DNA of 37,309 nt from contig QHYM01000122.1 of assembly GCA_003223295.1 (NCBI GenBank), positions 1-37,309 on the forward strand. The letters are read 5' to 3'. The position numbers and the translations under genes are program-made. Under the pieces are notes generated by a model, which had not been told where the DNA came from, made no database searches, and saw nothing but the letters and a program-made list of their open reading frames with translations. The DNA is from Acidobacteriota bacterium (lineage in GTDB: Bacteria > Acidobacteriota > Terriglobia > Acidiferrales > UBA7541). The stretch's first letter is position 1; each line of letters begins with the position of its first letter. Of the stretch, positions 15,526 through 23,632 are shown one piece after another.

Positions 15526-17298
15526 ATGCGTGAAGCGCAAATGCCGCAGCGAACGAAACGTTGCACCGTCTCACCCGCGCGAATAATCCTGAGACCCATA
15601 TTGACTTGTGCAATGGTGGGCGCTTTGAGTGTCAGCTCCTCCGCTCGGCATGCAAACCAAGAGCTTGGCAGCGACGAGGGACAAACAGCGACGGCAGCCA
15701 GCAGCGCCCCGGTAGAGATCGATGGCAGGTCAATCTTCCTGGTACATTCTTCAATCGGCGGACTTTCCGCGGAAGAACGTGCAGAAAATATTGAGCAAAG
15801 GATTGTCAACATAGCGAGGAAAAATGAGATCCGGGTTGAAGAGATTCACGCCGAAGACCGCGGTGCCTGGACAGAAATTCTAGCGGGCAACGGCGTGGTC
15901 TTGGGGGTTACGGAGAACGACGCGAGAGCCGCAGGACGTTCCCGTGCTCAACTCGGCGCTGAATACGCAGAGATCATTCGCAGAACAGTTGCAACCTTCC
16001 GCCAGGAACATACATGGCGCGCTTTGCTGCGGGGTGTAATCGCTTGTGTGATTGCCACCGCAGGTCTGCTGCTCTCCGTCCTGTTGCTGCTACGTGTGCG
16101 ACGTATGGTACGCAGCAGGTTAGAAATGTGGATTCGCAGAACCGCGGATGCCAATTCTCCGAACTCAGTTCGCCCACGGATTGCGCGCTACCTTCTGTTG
16201 CCGCTGCTCGGAACTGGTGCGATTCTAATCATGTTCGCAGTTGTAGCTCTGCTGGAAGTCTACGCCGCTTTCATTTTGCACTCTTTCCCATCCACCAGAT
16301 ACACTTCAATCCGAATGAACAGGTGGGCTATCTCGGAATTGGCAGGCTTAGGAAATGCGATCTGGAGCTATATCCCCAATCTGGTTATCGTTATCGTAAT
16401 TCTTATGGCTGCGTGTTACCTGGTTCGGTTGGATAATTTCATCTTCGCGGAGATTCAAGAGGGAAGACTAACCCTGCATGGTTTCTATCCGGACTGGGGA
16501 GCGCCGACAGGTAAACTCGTGCGCCTTTTGATACTTTCGGCAACTGCTGTCGTCATCTTTCCCTACCTCCCGGGTTCCAACAGCCCTGCATTTCGTGGCA
16601 TTAGCGTATTCCTGGGTGTCCTGCTCTCGCTTGGATCAACTTCGGCCGTTTCTCATGGAGTCGCAGGCACCATCCTGACCTATATGCGTTCGTTCAACGT
16701 AGGCGATTTCGTGAGAATCGGGGACACCGTCGGTGAGGTTGTGGAAAGAAATCTCTTGGTGACGCGCATCTGCACGCAAAAAAACGAGATTGTTACAATT
16801 CCTAACGGAAGTGTTCTGGGCGGTGTCGTTCTGAACTATAGTGCCGAGGCCCGCAAGAACGGCGTGATCTTCCACACCACGGTTTCGATCGGGTACAACT
16901 CTCCGTGGAGAAAAGTTCACGAACTACTCATTAATGCAGCTCTGTCAACGCAGGATGTTTTGAAGTCTCCCCGTCCTTTTGTCTTGCAATCCAATCTACA
17001 GGACTTCTACGTCTCCTATGAGCTAAATGCGTTTACGGGACAACCACAGAATATGCAGACAATCTATTCCGTCCTCCATCAAAACATTCAAGACCAATTC
17101 AACGAGGCCGGGATAGAAATCAATTCACCGCACTACACTTCCCTGCGTGACGGCAACCGTATGGCGATCCCCGACGAGTACATAGCGAAAGGCTATAAGG
17201 AGCCGGGTTCTGGACTTCGCGAAGTTAGCGAGCCTGAAACATTCCTGGGTGAACCGCGCGAGCGAGTTCACTCAAACGTCCCGCCGTCACGTTCCTAA
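15526..17298 (+). CDS. MscS-family mechanosensitive channel
   Basis: A 590-residue channel. A signal-like segment (about 20-41) precedes a periplasmic domain (about 60-165; EERAENIEQRIVNIARKNEI, then GVVLGVTENDARAAGRSRAQL), as in MscS homologues that bear an exported extension. Four to five membrane spans follow (around 168-190, 220-250, 282-305, 335-355, 363-390). The MscS beta domain contains VGDFVRIGDTVGEVVERN and TIPNGSVLGGVVLNYS. The C-terminal domain ends in a hydrophilic tail. ATG 15526 or 15541 could be the start; neither has a strong ribosome site. It ends 4 bp inside the convergent HEAT-repeat gene. It differs clearly from the 12249 channel, so it is not a recent tandem duplicate. 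Confidence 0.88.
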   Translation: MREAQMPQRTKRCTVSPARIILRPILTCAMVGALSVSSSARHANQELGSDEGQTATAASSAPVEIDGRSIFLVHSSIGGLSAEERAENIEQRIVNIARKNEIRVEEIHAEDRGAWTEILAGNGVVLGVTENDARAAGRSRAQLGAEYAEIIRRTVATFRQEHTWRALLRGVIACVIATAGLLLSVLLLLRVRRMVRSRLEMWIRRTADANSPNSVRPRIARYLLLPLLGTGAILIMFAVVALLEVYAAFILHSFPSTRYTSIRMNRWAISELAGLGNAIWSYIPNLVIVIVILMAACYLVRLDNFIFAEIQEGRLTLHGFYPDWGAPTGKLVRLLILSATAVVIFPYLPGSNSPAFRGISVFLGVLLSLGSTSAVSHGVAGTILTYMRSFNVGDFVRIGDTVGEVVERNLLVTRICTQKNEIVTIPNGSVLGGVVLNYSAEARKNGVIFHTTVSIGYNSPWRKVHELLINAALSTQDVLKSPRPFVLQSNLQDFYVSYELNAFTGQPQNMQTIYSVLHQNIQDQFNEAGIEINSPHYTSLRDGNRMAIPDEYIAKGYKEPGSGLREVSEPETFLGEPRERVHSNVPPSRS

Positions 17299-18125
17299 GG
17301 AACCGTACTTGACCGCTGGACTTCTGATTCTTGCACACCCGACAGTCGAATAACGCCTGCGGCCGCCGCACATCTCACAGCTTGCTTCTTATCGGGCAGA
17401 TGGGCCGCGAGGGTGTCCATCAGGCGCGGATCGGCCTGCTGTGCTAGCGCATCCAGCGCTGCGACGCGCACCTTCCAGCTGCGATTGGAAGTTGCTTTCA
17501 CCAACGCTAGCGCTGTCTCTGGATCGCGGTCGGTCGCGAGTTTCAGGGCAGCCTCCACGCGAACCGGGCCCGTGTAGTCCTTAGACAAAACTTCAAACCC
17601 CGCCCATGCATAACCAGCATAAGGAGCAAATCCCGCGGCCACTCCCAGCATCATCAACGTCAGCGCTTGGGGATCAGTGACTAGCCGTTTTTCCTCTTCA
17701 AGAGCCCCTTCCCCACTCTTGCGCTTCCCCACTAGCACTTCGCGATAAATGGTGTATCCCGACCGATCCCCAAGGGAGAGCAACGCGCTCGAAGCAGCAA
17801 AAACCACTCTAACGTTCTTATCTTTCAGCTCCTCTTTTAGCAACGGTATGGAATGAAAAGAGCCAAGCCGTCCCAAGGTCAGTGCCGCTGCCGCGCGTAC
17901 GTCAGGTTTCTTGTCGGAGATCGCTTGTTCTGCGAGAGTAAGAGCGTGGGAATTGCCCGGCAATACACCGAGTGCACGAACAGCGTTAAGCCGTTCCTTC
18001 GTGCTGTGACTGTCGTGTCCTTTCTCGAGAATATCCCAGGCCCGTTGCGCGGGGGCCTGGCCGAAGGCCAGATTGCAGCCGGTGAGCAGCACAATTACCA
18101 GAAATGCCGCACTGCCGAAACGCAT
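17295..18125 (-). CDS. HEAT-repeat lipoprotein
   Basis: A 276-residue exported protein. The N-terminus has a lipobox (VLLTGCN, Cys17), so it is probably lipid-anchored. HEAT/PBS-lyase-type repeats are visible: KERLNAVRALGVL, KPDVRAAAALTLGRLG, NVRVVFAASSALLSLGD, then GPVRVEAALKLA, SWKVRVAALDALAQ and KQAVRCAAAAGVIRLSG. These build a helical scaffold for protein contacts. A short hydrophobic segment (about 155-175) interrupts the array. A CTG box at 18220-18235 with TAAGGC at offset 24 faces this gene, giving a leader of about 60 bases. The binding partner is unknown. Confidence 0.85.
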   Translation of the reverse strand: MRFGSAAFLVIVLLTGCNLAFGQAPAQRAWDILEKGHDSHSTKERLNAVRALGVLPGNSHALTLAEQAISDKKPDVRAAAALTLGRLGSFHSIPLLKEELKDKNVRVVFAASSALLSLGDRSGYTIYREVLVGKRKSGEGALEEEKRLVTDPQALTLMMLGVAAGFAPYAGYAWAGFEVLSKDYTGPVRVEAALKLATDRDPETALALVKATSNRSWKVRVAALDALAQQADPRLMDTLAAHLPDKKQAVRCAAAAGVIRLSGVQESEVQRSSTVP

Positions 18126-18190
18126 AAATACTCGCTCGATTCACTCGTCCCCATATCGAGACGAACACCTAGGAACGGACAGCCAGAGAA

Positions 18191-18264
18191 GCCTTACACG
18201 CGAGACGTTGAGGGCAAGACTGTCAATACTGACAGGCCGAGCCATCGCTTGCTCCGGCTATTGA
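18191..18264. promoter_or_regulatory. Bidirectional perfect CTG box between HEAT lipoprotein and response regulator
   Basis: The dyad CTGTCAATACTGACAG (18220-18235) has TAAGGC (18196 to 18191) at offset 24 on the minus strand and TATTGA (18259-18264) at offset 24 on the plus strand. It can therefore serve both flanking genes. Confidence 0.72.
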
Positions 18265-18298
18265 ATGCGGGAGGTTTATTCTGGGCATTAAGTCCTGC

Positions 18299-18344
18299 CT
18301 GTCAAAAATGACAGTTTCCGCAAGGAGTTCGTTTTCCATAGCCT
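18299..18344 (+). promoter_or_regulatory. Perfect CTG box directly ahead of the 18367 response regulator
   Basis: CTGTCAAAAATGACAG (18299-18314) is followed by TAGCCT (18339-18344), offset 25. The predicted start of transcription is about 16 bases before the ATG. With the box at 18220 this gene has two copies, consistent with autoregulation. Confidence 0.72.
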
Positions 18345-18366
18345 TTCGATTGAGGGTGAAGCATTC

Positions 18367-19005
18367 ATGGCACTTGCACGCGTCATGCTAGCCGATGACC
18401 ACACGATGCTTGTCGAGGCATTCCGCAAACTCTTGGAATCTCAGTGCGAGGTCGTGGGCACAGCATCCGATGGCCGGTCGCTATTGGAAACCGCGCCGCG
18501 GCTCAAGCCTGACGTAATCATTGTGGACATCGCTATGCCCCTGATGAACGGCCTAGAAGCTGGGTTGCGATTGAAAGAACTGATGCCGGCAACGAAGCTT
18601 ATTTTCTTAACCATGAATGAGGATTCGGACCTTGCCATGGAAGCGATGCGCTGCGGAGCATCTGGTTATCTGTTGAAGAGTTCCGCAGCCTCGGAGTTAA
18701 TGCAAGCAATCCAGATGGCCCTGAAAGGGAAATCGTACATTACGCCACAGATAGCGCGGGGAATGCAGAAGGCGTTTATCAATGACCCTCGACCCAAACC
18801 GCGTACCAAAACCCTGACACCTCGGCAGCGGGAAGTCGTGCAGTTATTGGCCGAGGGGAAATCCATGAAGGAAGTCGCCAGTGTGCTAAAGGTGACGCCG
18901 CGGACTGTCGCGTTTCACAAATATCGCGTCATGGAGGAACTTAGCCTCAAGACGACCGCTGAATTGATTCAGTTCGCCATCAAATCACGAATCCTCGTAC
19001 CGTGA
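18367..19005 (+). CDS. NarL/FixJ-type response regulator, candidate CTG-box activator
   Basis: A 212-residue regulator of standard length. The receiver has Asp10-Asp11, phosphoacceptor Asp54 (IIVDIAMP), Thr82 and Lys104. The LuxR-type helix-turn-helix is about 150-200 (LTPRQREVVQLLAEGKSMKE; recognition helix KVTPRTVAFHKYRVM). It is closely related to 4054-4824 throughout, pointing to a duplication with separation to two loci. Two CTG boxes lie upstream, one only 53 bp from the ATG. LuxR-type domains often bind CTG-N10-CAG dyads near -42, so this is the best candidate for the factor that reads the CTG box. No kinase gene is adjacent, so its signal is unknown. Confidence 0.93.
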   Translation: MALARVMLADDHTMLVEAFRKLLESQCEVVGTASDGRSLLETAPRLKPDVIIVDIAMPLMNGLEAGLRLKELMPATKLIFLTMNEDSDLAMEAMRCGASGYLLKSSAASELMQAIQMALKGKSYITPQIARGMQKAFINDPRPKPRTKTLTPRQREVVQLLAEGKSMKEVASVLKVTPRTVAFHKYRVMEELSLKTTAELIQFAIKSRILVP

Positions 19006-19138
19006 GCTCTGCTTACAGGCATTGTCCGCCGTTGTTGAAATGTTTCCGCGCTTCTCTCGGACGCGCACAGTGCCCAAAGTCCCGAGAGACTGTCTGGCTC
19101 CACATTTCACAAATGGATGATGTCCGCTCGAATGAGGC

Positions 19139-19183
19139 CTGTCACTTTTGCCAGTTTCTGGGAAGGAACGCGCAAGCTAGTTT
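19139..19183 (+). promoter_or_regulatory. CTG-box promoter of the 19253 beta-barrel gene
   Basis: CTGTCACTTTTGCCAG (19139-19154) is followed by TAGTTT (19178-19183), offset 24. The ATG is at 19253 behind GAGGAGAAAAG. Confidence 0.68.
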
Positions 19184-19252
19184 GACACCCGTCGAGGAAT
19201 ATCAACCTGGGATTACCTGAAGAACGCAATCTCGGGACGAGGAGAAAAGAAA

Positions 19253-19891
19253 ATGAGAATGAGAAGTGCATTTATGCTAGGGATTGTTCTGCTGTTTGGA
19301 ACGGCCGCGCTCGCCCAGGATTATGCCAAAGTGGAAGTTCCCTTGGGCTACTCCTTCATGCGATTCAACCCCGAGAACAGCAACATCGTCAGCGGCCTTT
19401 CGCTGAACGGCGGAGGCGGGGGTGTCACCGTGTACGTTAACCACATGTTTGGGATCACCGCAGAATTCAATGGCTACGGCAGCCTCTCAAGGACCTTTGC
19501 TTTTCCTGCAACAGCTAACAGCCCATGCCCAGCGGGGTGCACCGTGACGGCTGACGGCAACCTCTTCACCTATAACGTAGGCCCCGTTTTGAAATACCGC
19601 TCTGAACATTTCGAGCCTTTCGTAGAGACGCTGTTTGGCGGCGCCCATTCTAATACCTACCAAAACCTGCTTAAGGCTTGTCAGGCGAACTGCACCACTA
19701 CGCAGAACCCCAGCAACAACGCGTTCGATTTCGTCATAGGTGGAGGGATCGACATTCCAGTGACCAAATCCTTCTCCATCCGGCCGGCACAGTTTGATTT
19801 TGTGCTGACGCGGTTCGGCAACAGCTTTACCAAGGGCAACAACAACCAGAGCAACTTTCGGTACAACGCCGGCATCGTTTTCCGGTTCTAA
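19253..19891 (+). CDS. Outer-membrane beta-barrel protein
   Basis: A 212-residue protein with a signal peptide (about 1-21, ending ALAQ), alternating hydrophobic/polar strands, and a terminal FRF, the usual outer-membrane barrel ending. It resembles OmpA-type eight-strand barrels seen repeatedly in Acidobacteriota. A pair of Cys residues (SPCPAGC) and another (ACQANC) sit in predicted loops and may form disulfides. There is a strong ribosome site. A clear hairpin terminator follows at 19932-19982, so it is a single-gene transcript under the CTG box at 19139. Its function may be structural or a porin. Confidence 0.82.
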   Translation: MRMRSAFMLGIVLLFGTAALAQDYAKVEVPLGYSFMRFNPENSNIVSGLSLNGGGGGVTVYVNHMFGITAEFNGYGSLSRTFAFPATANSPCPAGCTVTADGNLFTYNVGPVLKYRSEHFEPFVETLFGGAHSNTYQNLLKACQANCTTTQNPSNNAFDFVIGGGIDIPVTKSFSIRPAQFDFVLTRFGNSFTKGNNNQSNFRYNAGIVFRF

Positions 19892-19931
19892 CGGAGAACC
19901 GGACCCCCCGAGTTCATCCAACCAGCTGCAC

Positions 19932-19982
19932 GAGACTGCGGAAGGAACACCACGAAGCGTCGGTCCGCAGTCTCTCTTTTTT
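19932..19982 (+). terminator. Rho-independent terminator after the barrel gene
   Basis: A perfect 10-bp stem, GAGACTGCGG (19932-19941) with CCGCAGTCTC (19965-19974), is followed by TCTTTTTT. The loop is 23 bases. Confidence 0.85.
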
Positions 19983-20067
19983 CCCCGTGAAACGCATTAA
20001 GTCGAAACAGAATGAGAATTCTTCCGGCCCTTGAAAAGCTCCCCGGGGAAGAGAGCAGTTCCTTTTG

Positions 20068-20113
20068 CTGGTATTTTTGACAGTTCCAGCGGAGATCGCA
20101 GAAAACCTATGGT
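20068..20113 (+). promoter_or_regulatory. CTG box with no obvious gene directly downstream
   Basis: CTGGTATTTTTGACAG (20068-20083) is followed by TATGGT (20108-20113), offset 25. The next clear gene starts at 20455 and has its own box at 20365. A transcript from here would begin near 20120 and cross about 245 bases without a convincing gene, so it may be a leader or small RNA. Confidence 0.58.
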
Positions 20114-20364
20114 GTGTTTGCCTCCCAACCCCAAAAAGGGTTCGGTCCGAGATACCTCCTCCCCGTGAGGCGAGGCAGAGATGCTTCGAGGGCTCTTTCC
20201 ATCTTGACCGGACCGTTTTTCAATTGAATAAGCCGTTCATCCAGCCCCCTGGAAACGTTGAGATCCCCAAGATGCGCAAAATCGCCCCGGAATCGGAGCC
20301 CCCACTAGAACTTCCCGCCACACCGGCGTCGGCCGATACAGTGGGCCCGCGGAGGCCTTTGGCG

Positions 20365-20409
20365 CTGTCACTATTGACAGTATCGCGGGCCGGGCTACGG
20401 AACTAACGT
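20365..20409 (+). promoter_or_regulatory. Perfect CTG-box promoter of the PEGA-OmpA gene
   Basis: CTGTCACTATTGACAG (20365-20380) is followed by TAACGT (20404-20409), offset 24. Transcription would start near 20416, so the ATG at 20410 is unlikely to be used and ATG 20455 (with GGGAGGCGG ahead) is the start. Confidence 0.72.
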
Positions 20410-20454
20410 TTGGATGCAGCTGGCAACGAGTTGCCTGCATTGGGAGGCGGACTT

Positions 20455-22182
20455 ATGAAACATCAAAAAGGCAGAATATTCTTCGGAGTCTTGGGCGCGA
20501 TGGTTTTGCTCAGTTCGGCCGCTGTTGCGCAAGAACCAAAAGCGGGAAAACTGAAGATCTCGGTTTCTCCCAAACAAGCGTACACATTCGTCGACGGCAA
20601 GGCGATTGGCCCTGGCAATCGAACGATTGAGCTCGAAGTAGGAACGCACCATTTGGTTGTAGCGAACTATGGTTTCAAATTTGTTGAGCAAGACGTCTCA
20701 ATCGATTCGAACGAAACTCACCCTGTGAATATAAATCTGGATCCTGTCGGCGGGGACCTACCAGGCCCGCACGGACGCATCCAGATTGAAGTGGGCATGA
20801 GGCGCGCCGGTGATGCCGCTGTTTTGCTAAACGGCAAGAACCCCCAGTACTTTGTCGGGCATGTCGATGAGTTTAATAATGAAATCGGCTCGCACCAAGA
20901 GCTGATCGTTCCGCCCGGCACCCATGAAGTAACGATCACCAGATATGGCAAAGAACTTTGGTCCGGTTCGGTCACGGTCGCGGCCAACCAGCGCGTAATC
21001 TTGGATATCTCGAATGCAAAGCAAGTAACCAAGGCTTGGCCGCGCGGGTCCCGCGAGCTGGGCGCAAACGTTGCGCGGTTTCACGCGGGCATTGTAAGTG
21101 CCACAGTTGTTGTGGCCCCTGTGAGCGGAACTGTTTCAGCGAACCCAAGCAAAATCGATTGCAACCAAAATACTCAGTTGGCCTGGACCTCCGGCGAGAC
21201 CATTGACGCCGACATGAGTGGCCTGAGCCCGGTTCCCACCACGGGCGAAAGGACGATCTCACCTCGGCAAACGACTACGTACGAACTCACGGCTACCGGC
21301 ACAGGGGGCGTTACCAAGCCGAGCACTACCGTCGAAGTAAATCCTATTGTTCAGTCCACGCTGAACGCTTCACCCGCGGAGATTCGGTACCGGCGTATCG
21401 GCGACAAGCTCATCGAGCAGGGGAACACCACGCTGACCTGGTCATCGTCCAATGCGGACGCAGCCTCTCTCGGTACCCTTGGCTCCGTAGACGCCAGCGG
21501 CAGCAAGTCCCTAACCCTTAGTCCAACTCAGACTGCGGATGGTCTTGTCAACGAAGAATTCAAGTACACATTGACTGCGACAAATGTGTGTGGCGGCTCT
21601 GACACGAAGACCGTCACTGTGCACTTGAAGGGCTCCATCGAGCCGATTCCAACAGTGCTGCTTCGCAGCGTCTTCTTCCCAACCGATTATCCCGCGAGGC
21701 AATATCCGCAGCTTGGACTCGTTCGAAGTCAGCAAGAAGCATTGACTAGCCTTGCTTCTGGATTCAAACAGTATCTCGAGTATGACGTAAATGCCAAACT
21801 GTCGCTGGATGCGTACACAGACGAACGCGGTGAGGAACAATACAATAAAGCGCTGTCCGAATTGCGGGCTCAGCGCGTCAAGGAGTTCCTGGTCTCACAA
21901 GGCATCGCCGCAGATAAGATCGCCTCCTCAGCCAACGGTGAAGAGAATCCGCTCGACAAGGCGACGGTCATTGACTTGCAATCACGGAACCCAAATCAGC
22001 CACAAGAGACACGCATTCGCAACTTCCGCGCAACTTGGCTCGCTTACAATCGCCGCGTGGATATCGTTTTGCTTCCCACAAATGCTGAATCCGTTCGTTT
22101 CTACCCGAACCAAGCTGCAGATTCAGAAATTCTTTGGCAAAGGCCAAAGCCAGCACGCAGTAAAGTTGAAAGTAACAATTAG
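20455..22182 (+). CDS. PEGA/Ig-like/OmpA multidomain envelope protein
   Basis: A 575-residue exported protein. A signal peptide (about 1-25, ending AAVAQ) is followed by two PEGA-like beta modules (about 30-105 and 110-190; FVDGKAIGPGNRTIELEVG and LIVPPGTHEVTITRYGKELW). Ig-like segments follow (about 215-295 and 300-395; SANPSKIDCNQNTQLAW, TTYELTATGTGG). A C-terminal OmpA-type peptidoglycan-binding domain (about 425-555) has DAYTDERG, YNKALSELRAQRVKEFL and NRRVDIVL. It probably tethers the envelope by binding peptidoglycan, with exported binding modules in front. The Ig part has the Cys pair CNQN...VCGG. A CTG box lies directly upstream. A D15-like barrel follows after a hairpin. Confidence 0.86.
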   Translation: MKHQKGRIFFGVLGAMVLLSSAAVAQEPKAGKLKISVSPKQAYTFVDGKAIGPGNRTIELEVGTHHLVVANYGFKFVEQDVSIDSNETHPVNINLDPVGGDLPGPHGRIQIEVGMRRAGDAAVLLNGKNPQYFVGHVDEFNNEIGSHQELIVPPGTHEVTITRYGKELWSGSVTVAANQRVILDISNAKQVTKAWPRGSRELGANVARFHAGIVSATVVVAPVSGTVSANPSKIDCNQNTQLAWTSGETIDADMSGLSPVPTTGERTISPRQTTTYELTATGTGGVTKPSTTVEVNPIVQSTLNASPAEIRYRRIGDKLIEQGNTTLTWSSSNADAASLGTLGSVDASGSKSLTLSPTQTADGLVNEEFKYTLTATNVCGGSDTKTVTVHLKGSIEPIPTVLLRSVFFPTDYPARQYPQLGLVRSQQEALTSLASGFKQYLEYDVNAKLSLDAYTDERGEEQYNKALSELRAQRVKEFLVSQGIAADKIASSANGEENPLDKATVIDLQSRNPNQPQETRIRNFRATWLAYNRRVDIVLLPTNAESVRFYPNQAADSEILWQRPKPARSKVESNN

Positions 22183-22228
22183 GAGTTTTCAAGAGGGTGC
22201 CCATTCCTGAGTCCCTCAGTGCCCCCCA

Positions 22229-22270
22229 ACGCGGCCCGCTCTGCAAAACACAGCGCGGGCCGTGTTCTTG
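22229..22270 (+). terminator. Possible terminator hairpin after PEGA-OmpA
   Basis: ACGCGGCCCGC (22229-22239) pairs with GCGGGCCGTGT (22255-22265) over 11 bp with one G-T pair. Only a weak TTCTTG tail follows, so readthrough into 22293 is plausible. Confidence 0.5.
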
Positions 22271-22292
22271 AAGCACTGGTTCGAGGTTCCCT

Positions 22293-23507
22293 GTGATTGG
22301 TTCGTTTTTGAATTCGCATCAGCTTTGGAAGGCGCTGTTACTCCTCCTGGCTAGCGGATCATGTGGAACGCTGGGAGGAGCGGAGTTGGCGGCGCAAGAA
22401 ACAGTGGCTGACGAGAGCTCAGCCTTTCGAGCGCAGACAACCGAAGATCACAGCCAGGACCCAAACGGACCCGCCCAGCAGAACGCGCCCCCCGAAAAAA
22501 AGCCGGACGGCGGGTCGTTCGTCATTGCTCCTCTTCCAATTTCGAGCCCGGCGTTGGGGTCGGGAATCGTGCCCGTTCTTGCCTACATTTTCCCGCTCGA
22601 CAGAAGTGACCAGACCTCTCCCCCCTCGCTAATTGGGGCGGCTGGGCTGGTTACGGACAACGGCACCCGGGGTTTTGTTGCTGCTGGCGAACTGTACTTC
22701 AAGGAAAACACTTATCGGACGACTGCGGCTTTCGCCCGAGGGAATCTAAACTACGATTTATACGGCCTGGGCGCTGGCGCGTCACAGCCCAAGTTGCCTC
22801 TCAACCAGACCGGTCAGGTATTGTTCGCGGAGTTCCTCCGTCGTATTGGATGGAAGTTCTTCCTGGGTCCACGGTTTCTCTGGGGCAACTCGCTCATCAC
22901 CCTCCGACCTGCAAATCTCGGAACCGTTCCATTGCCACCCGACGTTGGCCTCCATACAGCTTTGACAGCCGTAGGTTTCAGGCTGCAGCGCGATACTCGC
23001 CCTAACCGTTTTTACCCGACTGGCGGAACTCTTCTGGACCTCACTTCGGACTTCTTTTCTCAAGGTCTGGGTAGCAAATACTCATTTCAGAGTTACAAAT
23101 TCACGTTTAACAAATACTGGAGCATGGCGAAGCAGCAAGTTCTTGCGTACAACGGGTTCGCTTGCGTTACGGGAGGGCAGCCTCCGTTCTACGGAAACTG
23201 TATCTACGGAACGGACAGTGAATTGCGGGGGTATGTTGCGGGACGCTATCTTGACCGTTACATGGTTGCCACACAGTTGGAATATCGCCTGGCCTTGCCC
23301 AAAAGGTTTGGGGTAGTGGGGTTTGGAGGGTTGGGAGAAGTAGTGCCCGGCGGCAATCAACCGTTTAGGACTAAACACTTCCTGCCAAGCGGCGGTGGTG
23401 GTGTCCGGTTTGAGTTGAGCAAGAAGTATCATGTGAATCTTCGTGTTGATTTCGCCCAAGGTAAGGATAGTCATACTTGGAGTATGGGCGTCGGCGAGGC
23501 GTTCTAG
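22293..23507 (+). CDS. D15/BamA-like outer-membrane beta-barrel
   Basis: A 404-residue protein with a signal peptide (about 1-35, ending AELAAQ), a Pro/Gln-rich linker and a barrel that begins near residue 85 (PALGSGIVPVLAYIFPL). It has the Omp85-superfamily barrel signatures RLQRDTRPNRFYPTGGTLLDL and LRGYVAGRYLDRYMVATQLEYRLAL and ends in Phe. There are no POTRA domains, so it is the barrel part only, as in surface-antigen D15-type proteins. GTG 22293 is the start, with GAGG upstream. No CTG box lies between it and the PEGA-OmpA gene, so it may depend on readthrough past the 22229 hairpin. Its substrate or partner is unknown. Confidence 0.82.
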   Translation: MIGSFLNSHQLWKALLLLLASGSCGTLGGAELAAQETVADESSAFRAQTTEDHSQDPNGPAQQNAPPEKKPDGGSFVIAPLPISSPALGSGIVPVLAYIFPLDRSDQTSPPSLIGAAGLVTDNGTRGFVAAGELYFKENTYRTTAAFARGNLNYDLYGLGAGASQPKLPLNQTGQVLFAEFLRRIGWKFFLGPRFLWGNSLITLRPANLGTVPLPPDVGLHTALTAVGFRLQRDTRPNRFYPTGGTLLDLTSDFFSQGLGSKYSFQSYKFTFNKYWSMAKQQVLAYNGFACVTGGQPPFYGNCIYGTDSELRGYVAGRYLDRYMVATQLEYRLALPKRFGVVGFGGLGEVVPGGNQPFRTKHFLPSGGGGVRFELSKKYHVNLRVDFAQGKDSHTWSMGVGEAF

Positions 23508-23541
23508 CACTCCATGTACGCATTCCTCATGAGATTCACAC

Positions 23542-23587
23542 CTGTCAATCTTGACAGTGGCCAACTATTCCTACGAAGCGTTACAAG
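23542..23587 (+). promoter_or_regulatory. Perfect CTG-box promoter of the 23633 operon
   Basis: CTGTCAATCTTGACAG (23542-23557) is followed by TACAAG (23582-23587), offset 25. The ATG at 23633 is about 40 bases after the predicted transcription start. Confidence 0.68.
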
Positions 23588-23632
23588 GTTTGGCTCGGCG
23601 ACACCAAACCCAGAATCAAAGAGGACCATGCA

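Noticed and set aside
22961-22980. TTTGACAG inside the D15-like barrel gene
   Set aside because: It is a single arm without a CTG partner 10 bases away and lies in coding sequence; similar isolated arms occur at 2496, 7327 and 9637.
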